From assembly GCF_900142415.1 (NCBI RefSeq), contig NZ_FRAU01000010.1:1-41847 (forward strand): a stretch of DNA of 41,847 bases. The letters run 5' to 3'. The position numbers and the translations under genes were made by a program. The notes beneath the pieces are model-generated. The model made no database searches and had not been told where the DNA came from. It saw only the letters and a program-made list of their open reading frames with translations. This document shows positions 34,567-40,320 of this stretch, one piece after another. The stretch's first letter is position 1. Each line of letters opens with the position of its first letter. Source of the stretch: Rhodothermus profundi. GTDB taxonomy: Bacteria > Bacteroidota > Rhodothermia > Rhodothermales > Rhodothermaceae.

Positions 34567-35086
34567 GGTCAGTGGGTGAAGGTCGCGCGGAAAGGGTGGT
34601 GAGTAATTGGGTGAAGGTAGCCGCCGGGGACATTTCGGCAGACTCAACCTGTAGTTCTGGTGGTAGGGGCAGGCTTTTGAGCAGCGTGATCTGGTGGGTG
34701 GTGACTCCCAGGATCAGCAGTTCGTCGCCGCAGGCGACCAGGCGAATTTGCTGACCGGGCCCCAGTGATAGCTGGCCGAGGGGGCGCAGCAAGGCAGGGC
34801 CGGGCAACGTGCGGGTGCGCCGATGCAGATACAGCGCCACAAGGGCACCGGCAGCCAGTACGAGCAGGACCAGCAGGTAGCGCAGGCTCAGCAGAGAAGG
34901 AGCAGGATCCGACCGAGCGAGCGGCACGCGCGCAGAATCGGCGGCAGGGGCTGAGGAGGCTGGTGATATGGAGGAAGGAGCGGCAGCCCATTGGAGGGCC
35001 AGCCAGAGCAATAGAAGTCCCCCGCCCAGCAGAAGCAGGCGGCGGGCTACAGACCCGTAGCAAACGGCACGCAGTCGGAAGGCCAT
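34556..35086 (-). CDS. fliO: Flagellar biosynthesis protein FliO
   Basis: Scaffold that assists FliP oligomer assembly. The 176-residue product has hydrophobic segments at about 14-34 and 67-84 (LLVLLVLAAGALVALYL) and a cytoplasmic domain with RPLGQLSLGPGQQIRLV and ELLILGVTTHQITLL, the typical FliO pattern. The sequence is poorly conserved, but the place between fliN and fliP settles it. Overlaps fliP by 11 nt. A 10-bp inverted repeat ends right at its start codon. Confidence 0.9.
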   Translation of the reverse strand: MAFRLRAVCYGSVARRLLLLGGGLLLLWLALQWAAAPSSISPASSAPAADSARVPLARSDPAPSLLSLRYLLVLLVLAAGALVALYLHRRTRTLPGPALLRPLGQLSLGPGQQIRLVACGDELLILGVTTHQITLLKSLPLPPELQVESAEMSPAATFTQLLTTLSARPSPTDHAS

Positions 35087-35144
35087 GGCACGGTGTGGAT
35101 GGGGGCGTGTTGCACTACCCCTGGCGGCCAGCGAACACCGTGCC
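35087..35144 (-). promoter_or_regulatory. Inverted repeat abutting the fliO start
   Basis: GGCACGGTGT (35087-35096) and ACACCGTGCC (35135-35144) are perfect 10-bp complements 38 nt apart, filling the fliN-fliO gap. On the - strand the second arm ends directly before the fliO ATG (35086-35084), so pairing would cover its ribosome-binding region. Confidence 0.45.
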
Positions 35145-35149
35145 AGTGC

Positions 35150-36037
35150 TCAGAACAGCGTTTTCTCCCGTTGTCGATTACCGGTTACCAGACTGGTGAT
35201 CCGCACGCCAAATTGCTCGTCGATTACAACGGCTTCACCTTCAGCAATCAGCCGGCCGTTGGCATAAATTTCCAGGGGTTCACCGACCAGTTTTTCCAGC
35301 TCGATAATACTGCCCGTCGTCAGGCGAAGCACATCGGCCAGCGGAAGACGACGTCGTCCCAGTTCTACAACCACTTCCAGCTCGACGTCAGCCAGCAGTT
35401 CCAGATTGCCTTTAACACCTCCATCCCCGATGCGCTCTGGTCCAAGCTCACTGAAGGCAGCAGGGCGCACTTCGACCGGCGACTGCGCTGCGGCTTCTGT
35501 GGAAGACGAGGCAGAAGGATCGGCCGGGCTGTCCTGCTGTTGCGCAGCCTCTGGGGGTAGCAGGATAAAGCCCTCGTGTTGCGTGTCGCCCACCTGAAGG
35601 GTAAAAGGAAGGTGCAGCAGCGAGGCAGGCAGCTCGACTGGTGGCTGCGCGGCGCCTGCGTCAGGCTGCTGTACTACGAACGTTACTTCGGGAAGCCGTA
35701 AGCCCTGGGCGGCCAGTGCGTTGCGCAGCGCCCCATAGCCCTGAGCAGCTACCTCGCTCAGCAAGTCGGTTGTCCCTTCATCTCCGGGATTGAGCGTTTC
35801 GCCCAGCATGGCCTGGGAGAGCATCGGGATCCAGTCTGGAGCCAGCCCGATGGCAAACGGTTCGCTGCTGGCCCAGATCAGCACCCGATCGCTGGCCAGT
35901 TCGTTCAGTTGGTCGCGCTGGACCGAGGCGAGCGTTCCCGGTTGAAGGGAGACTTCCTGGTTCAGCAGCGTCTGCAGAAACTGTTGCAGCGCCTCCTGCG
36001 AGGCTTCAAGCTGCGGAAGCGTTGGATTCGAGCTCAT
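35150..36037 (-). CDS. fliN: Flagellar motor switch protein FliN, extended (FliY-like)
   Basis: C-ring protein. Of 295 residues from ATG 36037 (a TTG three codons earlier is possible), only about the last 85 are the FliN/SpoA domain (VELGRRRLPLADVLRLTTGS, GEAVVIDEQFGVRI). The first ~155 residues look like a CheC/FliM-type domain (DLLSEVAAQGYGALRNALA), giving a FliY-like architecture; a Pro/Ser/Ala linker joins them. The catalytic pattern D/SxxxExxN of CheC-type phosphatases reads DLLSEVAA, with the Asn missing, so phosphatase activity is doubtful. Overlaps fliM by 32 nt. Confidence 0.9.
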   Translation of the reverse strand: MSSNPTLPQLEASQEALQQFLQTLLNQEVSLQPGTLASVQRDQLNELASDRVLIWASSEPFAIGLAPDWIPMLSQAMLGETLNPGDEGTTDLLSEVAAQGYGALRNALAAQGLRLPEVTFVVQQPDAGAAQPPVELPASLLHLPFTLQVGDTQHEGFILLPPEAAQQQDSPADPSASSSTEAAAQSPVEVRPAAFSELGPERIGDGGVKGNLELLADVELEVVVELGRRRLPLADVLRLTTGSIIELEKLVGEPLEIYANGRLIAEGEAVVIDEQFGVRITSLVTGNRQREKTLF

Positions 36038-37052
36038 CTTCGTCAACGGGTAATTCCGGAGGGACGACTTCCAGAATACGCAGGGCGCGGTGTTTTCCGG
36101 ATCGACCGGGAATAGCCTTGAACTTTTCGTGCTGCCCGATATACACCTGGATGGGCTGGTTCACCCGGCGCTCCAGCACAATGACATCGCCCACTTCCAG
36201 GGTCATCAGCTCGCTGAGCGGAATGCGGGTGCGTCCAATTTCAGCGCGCAGCTCGACTTCAATTTTCTTTAGCTGCTCTTCGTAGCGCTGGCGGATAGCT
36301 GGAGGAACTTCGGTGGTAGAGCTGGAGCGCCATTGTTTCATGGCGCTATGCCCCAGCATCCGCTCCAGCAGGATGTAAGGATAGCAGATGTTGATGAAGG
36401 AACGTTGCTCGTAGATCGCGACTTCGAAGGTGGCTACCAGGGCTGGTTCGACGCCGGGCAAGATTTGCACAAACTCAGCGTTTGATTCAAAACCGGATTC
36501 TTTCAGGTGAATTTCGTGAATTTGCAGCCAGGCTTTTTCTAATTCCCGAAAGGCCCGCATCATGACTTTGTCCATGATGCGGCGCTCAATCTGAGAGAGC
36601 TCGCGTGGCTTTCGCAGAAAGACCCCCGGCCCCCCGAAAAGCTTTTCGACGGTGTAGATAGCCAGGCGGGGGTCCATTTCAAAGACAATTTTCTGGTGCA
36701 GTGGCTGCACATCGACGACATACAGCGCCGATGGAGGAGCGCTGGACATCACAAATTCGGAGTACAGGACCTGGTCGATAGCCGACAGAGTGATGTCAAC
36801 CAGGGTGCGGAGCTGGGCCGAGAGGTAGACAGAAAGGTCACGTGCAAAGGCTTCATGCACGTAGTGCAGGACGCGCATCTGGTCCTGCGAAAACAGCCGA
36901 GGCCGCTTAAAGTTGTAGGGGAGAATTTTCTTCTCCGCCTCGGCCGTCATCATCGACTCGAGGGCCTCAAGGTCGTAGTCGCCCTGTTCGCCGATCTGAC
37001 TACGGACCTCAAGGAGTATGTCGATTTCTTCCTGGCTAAGGGGCTTTGCCAT
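36006..37052 (-). CDS. fliM: Flagellar motor switch protein FliM
   Basis: C-ring protein that receives phospho-CheY. The 348-residue product has the N-terminal CheY-binding motif LSQEEIDILL (5-14), a middle CheC-like domain (~45-235) with GGPGVFLRKPRELSQIERR, and a C-terminal SpoA-like domain (GRTRIPLSELMTLEVGDVI). Length is slightly over the family norm (~335). It lies 8 nt after fliL and overlaps fliN by 32 nt. Confidence 0.96.
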   Translation of the reverse strand: MAKPLSQEEIDILLEVRSQIGEQGDYDLEALESMMTAEAEKKILPYNFKRPRLFSQDQMRVLHYVHEAFARDLSVYLSAQLRTLVDITLSAIDQVLYSEFVMSSAPPSALYVVDVQPLHQKIVFEMDPRLAIYTVEKLFGGPGVFLRKPRELSQIERRIMDKVMMRAFRELEKAWLQIHEIHLKESGFESNAEFVQILPGVEPALVATFEVAIYEQRSFINICYPYILLERMLGHSAMKQWRSSSTTEVPPAIRQRYEEQLKKIEVELRAEIGRTRIPLSELMTLEVGDVIVLERRVNQPIQVYIGQHEKFKAIPGRSGKHRALRILEVVPPELPVDEDELESNASAA

Positions 37053-37060
37053 GGCCCTCG

Positions 37061-37618
37061 TTACTGCAGGACGTACTGGGTAAAGTAGACGCGGTCAATT
37101 TTTCCTTTGCGGAGGACACCGTTGACCGCATCGCGCAGCTCCTGTTTGAGCTGCGCGCGCAGGCTAATGTCGGCCAGTTCTTCGACGGTGCGCTGGCTCA
37201 GCAGTTTGAGCACCGTATCGCGCACCACCACTTCTTTTTCTTTCAGTTCCTCCAGGACGCTCCCTTCGGCGCTTTCTAAACCGAGGTTAACCATCAGGTA
37301 GCGCGTTCCGTCTGTGCCGGCCGGGTTGATGATGAAGCCTTGCAGCTCCATAAACTGGCCGTATTCGACGGGGCGCGCTTCCTCTTCTGTATCATCATCC
37401 GTGCCAGAAAATTGCTCAGCAGCTTGCACCAGCGTAGGATAGTAGAAATAGGCCAGCCATGCGCCGGCGGCGGTAGGACCGAGCGTCAATGCCACCAGCA
37501 GCAGGCGGCCCAGGAGGCGACGGCCTCCAGTGTTCTGGGCTTCCTGTTCTTCCTGGGTTACTTCTTCGTCGGGGGTATCAGGCGTTTCAGGTACGGATTG
37601 TTGTGCTCGTTCTGCCAT
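37061..37618 (-). CDS. fliL: Flagellar basal-body protein FliL
   Basis: Single-span protein around the stator that supports torque. The 185-residue product has an acidic N-terminus (1-30), one membrane helix (~36-59, LLGRLLLVALTLGPTAAGAWL) and a periplasmic domain with RYLMVNLGLE and RDTVLKLLSQRTVEEL, ending in FTQYVLQ. The start is supported by GGGAG three bases upstream, although the gene then overlaps motB by 61 nt in another frame. Next to motB, consistent with its stator link. Confidence 0.93.
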   Translation of the reverse strand: MAERAQQSVPETPDTPDEEVTQEEQEAQNTGGRRLLGRLLLVALTLGPTAAGAWLAYFYYPTLVQAAEQFSGTDDDTEEEARPVEYGQFMELQGFIINPAGTDGTRYLMVNLGLESAEGSVLEELKEKEVVVRDTVLKLLSQRTVEELADISLRAQLKQELRDAVNGVLRKGKIDRVYFTQYVLQ

Positions 37619-38319
37619 GGCTCCCAGTTGAATAGAATTTCAACACGGCGGTTACGGGCCCGTCCTTCTGGCGTCTCGTTGGTATCTCGCGGATGGAATT
37701 CGCCGTACCCCACCGCCACGTAGCGGGAGGGGGGAAGGGCGTCGGTATGTTCCAGCAAAAAGCGCACAACGGCCGCGGCCCGTGCTGCCGACAGCTCCCA
37801 GTTTGAGGGGAAGCGGGCTGTGTGGATGGGGCGGTTGTCGGTATGGCCCTCGACCACGACCGACTCGATGCGGTCGTCAATAATGCCGGCCAGAATGCGC
37901 AGGATGGTGCGGGAAGGTTCGATAATTTCGGCTTCGCCTGAACGAAACATGATTGAGTCGGTGATAATCAAGTGCAGGCCTCGATCGGTCAGGTTTACCT
38001 GCACCTTGCCCTGGAGATTGTGCTCCTGCAGGTACTGAATCAGCTCTTCATATTTCTGCAACTGCTCTCGGCTAAGGCGTCGGGTCACTACCTGGGTTTT
38101 GACGGAAGGAACGATAGTTTCGCTCTGCAACATGCCTGTTCGTCCTTGGAAGAAGCTGAGCGCTTCTTTGAACTTTTTGACTTCAACTTCCGACATGGCC
38201 ACGATCATCACGAAGAAGGTCAGCAGCAGGGTGGCCATATCGCTGAACGTAGTCATCCAGAAAGGAGCGGAAGGCTCCTCGTCGTCTTCTTCCTGGGGTT
38301 GTTGTACTTCTTCCGGCAT
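37558..38319 (-). CDS. motB: Flagellar stator protein MotB (PomB-like)
   Basis: Anchors the stator to peptidoglycan and carries the ion-binding aspartate. The 253-residue product has one membrane helix with D27 in TTFSDMATLLLTFF, the following AMSEVEVKKFKEAL plug-like helix typical of PomB, and an OmpA-like domain (VVVEGHTDNRP; NWELSAARAAAVVRFL). Taken with MotA, the pattern looks sodium-driven. The last ~20 codons overlap fliL by 61 nt. It starts 24 nt after motA. Confidence 0.94.
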   Translation of the reverse strand: MPEEVQQPQEEDDEEPSAPFWMTTFSDMATLLLTFFVMIVAMSEVEVKKFKEALSFFQGRTGMLQSETIVPSVKTQVVTRRLSREQLQKYEELIQYLQEHNLQGKVQVNLTDRGLHLIITDSIMFRSGEAEIIEPSRTILRILAGIIDDRIESVVVEGHTDNRPIHTARFPSNWELSAARAAAVVRFLLEHTDALPPSRYVAVGYGEFHPRDTNETPEGRARNRRVEILFNWEPWQNEHNNPYLKRLIPPTKK

Positions 38320-38343
38320 GGCGTAAGGAGGTCAGGTTAGCGG

Positions 38344-39132
38344 TCAGGCAGCCTTCGCCAGGTGCGGTTCTTCTTCTTGGGTGCTGGCGCTCTGGTCGCC
38401 TGCCAGCATTTGCAAGCGCTTTTCGATCATGCTGGGGCTGTCGCCCCGGACAATCGACAGAATGCCAACACGCGTCATTTCGCGGGCTTTTTGCAACTGG
38501 GCTAATTGTACCTTGGTCTTGTTGGCGAGCGGGAGGAAAACCAGGTTCGCCAGGATAGCCCCGTAGAGGGTGGTGAGCATGGCTACGGCCATTCCGGCCC
38601 CGATTTGCGTGGGGTCGGTGAGGTTTTGCATCATCTGCACCAGTCCGATGAGCGTCCCGATCATGCCAAAGGAAGGCGCAAACGTACCTGCGGAGTTCAT
38701 GATTTTGGCAAAGAGTTGCTTGGGACGTAGCTCCTCGGTGATGCGCACCTGAAGCATCTCGGCAATTTCCTGTTCTTCGATGCCGTCCACGGCCATTTCC
38801 AGGCCGAAGCGGATGAATTCGTCCTCCAGTTCGCCGAGGCGACGATCCAGTGCCAGCAGCCCTTCCCGGCGGGCGGTGCGGGACAGGTCGGTAAACAGGT
38901 TGACATATTCGCTCAGATCCGGAGGATTAAACCGCAGCAACTCCTGCAGGCCGGGAACGATGACCTTGAGTTCGTCGATCGAGTAGGCCACCAGCAATGC
39001 GGCGAGCGTGCCGCCAACAACGATCAGGATGGAGGGAATATCTACAAAGGTCAGCCAGTCTCCCCCCAGAAAGATGGCGGCAAAGATCAGTGCAAAGCCC
39101 AGTACTAAGCCGATGGGCGTGGATTTTTCCAT
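38344..39132 (-). CDS. motA: Flagellar stator protein MotA (PomA-like)
   Basis: Inner-membrane stator subunit that transmits torque to FliG. The 262-residue product has four membrane helices, FVDIPSILIVVGGT (29-42), a cytoplasmic loop with REGLLALDRRLGELEDEFIRFG by its ends, and the motif GMIGTLIGLVQMMQNL with MLTTLYGAILANLVFLPLA, which resembles PomA more than E. coli MotA. A hairpin and a sigma-28-like promoter lie upstream, in the 103-nt gap after cheB. The start at 39132 has no visible Shine-Dalgarno. Confidence 0.94.
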   Translation of the reverse strand: MEKSTPIGLVLGFALIFAAIFLGGDWLTFVDIPSILIVVGGTLAALLVAYSIDELKVIVPGLQELLRFNPPDLSEYVNLFTDLSRTARREGLLALDRRLGELEDEFIRFGLEMAVDGIEEQEIAEMLQVRITEELRPKQLFAKIMNSAGTFAPSFGMIGTLIGLVQMMQNLTDPTQIGAGMAVAMLTTLYGAILANLVFLPLANKTKVQLAQLQKAREMTRVGILSIVRGDSPSMIEKRLQMLAGDQSASTQEEEPHLAKAA

Positions 39133-39171
39133 GACGACAACGGTCCCGTACTTCCGGTGGCCGGGAATCTG

Positions 39172-39205
39172 GGGCGTCTGGCTGCTTTAGAAAGTGCAGA
39201 CGCCC
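39172..39205 (-). promoter_or_regulatory. Hairpin in the motA leader
   Basis: GGGCGTCTG (39172-39180) pairs perfectly with CAGACGCCC (39197-39205) over 9 bp around a 16-base loop. It begins about where a transcript from the sigma-28-like promoter would start, so it could sit at the 5' end of the motA mRNA and protect it. No T-run follows on the - strand. Confidence 0.55.
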
Positions 39206-39212
39206 GAAACGA

Positions 39213-39239
39213 GTATCGGCTGTTTGGGATGGGGCTTAA
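39213..39239 (-). promoter_or_regulatory. Candidate sigma-28 promoter of motA
   Basis: On the - strand TTAA (39239-39236), a 15-bp spacer and GCCGATAC (39220-39213) match the known sigma-28 consensus TAAA-N15-GCCGATAA at three of four and seven of eight bases, with exact spacing. It overlaps the cheB stop. motA-motB are classic sigma-28 targets, and fliA is in this operon. Confidence 0.6.
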
Positions 39240-40297
39240 GACGTAACGGGCTGGGCAACGGGTGTGCAGCCCAGGCTACGCGCCAGCATTGGACCGATCT
39301 GCTCCAGAGGTAACACAGCGTCGCTCAGACCGGCTTCGTTCACGGCACGGGGCATGCCATACACGACGCAACTTGCCTCGTCCTGCGTAATGACTTTACC
39401 GCCGCGTTGTTTGATCAGGCGGGCGCCTTCCAGCCCATCTCGTCCCATGCCGGTCATTACGACAGCCAGTACTTTCCCGTCGAAGGTCTGGCAGACGCTC
39501 TGAAACATGACATCGACAGATGGACGGTGTAGCGTTACGGGTTCGACGGGCGTTCGGATCAGTGGCGTCTGGCCGTTGCGGCCTGTCAGCACCAGGTGAC
39601 GTCCGCCCGGGGCCAGGAAAACGTGGCCGGCCTGAAGGGGCATCCCTTCTTCTGCTTCGACGACGGTCAGGGCGCTGAGGCTGTTCAGCCGTTCGGCAAG
39701 CGAACGGGTAAAATGGGGCGGCATATGTTGGACAATGAGTACCGGTACAGGCAGGTCGGCGGGTAGGGTCGGAATGACCTGCTGGAGGGCACGCGGGCCG
39801 CCGGTGGAGACGCCAATCGCAATAGCCCGAGCCTCTCGAAAACGCAGGGTAGGCAATGCTTCTGGAGGCGCAGCGGCGGCACGCCGTCGCGTTAGCAGGG
39901 GGCGTGTCCGAGCGATGGTTTTGATTTTTTCCAGCAGTTCAGCCCGAATTCGGGAGATCTCAATGGATACGTACGAGTGCTGTTTGGGAATGAAATCGAC
40001 GGCCCCGGCTTCCAGTGCTTCGATGGTGGCCTGTGCGCCTTCCTGGGTCAGCGAACTGACCATGATGACGGGCACAGGATGCTCCCGCATGATGCGGCGC
40101 AGCGCCGTCAGACCATCCATGCGGGGCATTTCTATGTCAAGCGTAACGATATCGGGATTGAGAGCGTGTACTTTTTCAATAGCTTCTATTCCATCGCGGG
40201 CTGTGCCCACTACCTGGATTTCTGGATCGCCCTCCAGCATGATGGAGAGCGCCTTACGCATAAAGGCCGAGTCGTCGACGATGAGTACGCGGATCAT
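39236..40297 (-). CDS. cheB: Chemotaxis response regulator/methylesterase CheB
   Basis: Removes methyl groups from chemoreceptors when phosphorylated by CheA. The 353-residue product has a receiver domain (~1-125; D8, D9, phospho-acceptor D54, K105), a linker rich in Arg/Ala, then the esterase domain with catalytic triad S164 (GVSTGGP), H191 (VQHMP) and D287 (MTGMGRDG). Length is normal. No cheR methyltransferase is in the window. It starts 23 nt after cheA, so the two are coupled. Confidence 0.96.
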   Translation of the reverse strand: MIRVLIVDDSAFMRKALSIMLEGDPEIQVVGTARDGIEAIEKVHALNPDIVTLDIEMPRMDGLTALRRIMREHPVPVIMVSSLTQEGAQATIEALEAGAVDFIPKQHSYVSIEISRIRAELLEKIKTIARTRPLLTRRRAAAAPPEALPTLRFREARAIAIGVSTGGPRALQQVIPTLPADLPVPVLIVQHMPPHFTRSLAERLNSLSALTVVEAEEGMPLQAGHVFLAPGGRHLVLTGRNGQTPLIRTPVEPVTLHRPSVDVMFQSVCQTFDGKVLAVVMTGMGRDGLEGARLIKQRGGKVITQDEASCVVYGMPRAVNEAGLSDAVLPLEQIGPMLARSLGCTPVAQPVTS

Positions 40298-40320
40298 GGA
40301 AGTTCCTGGCAGGCGAAAGG

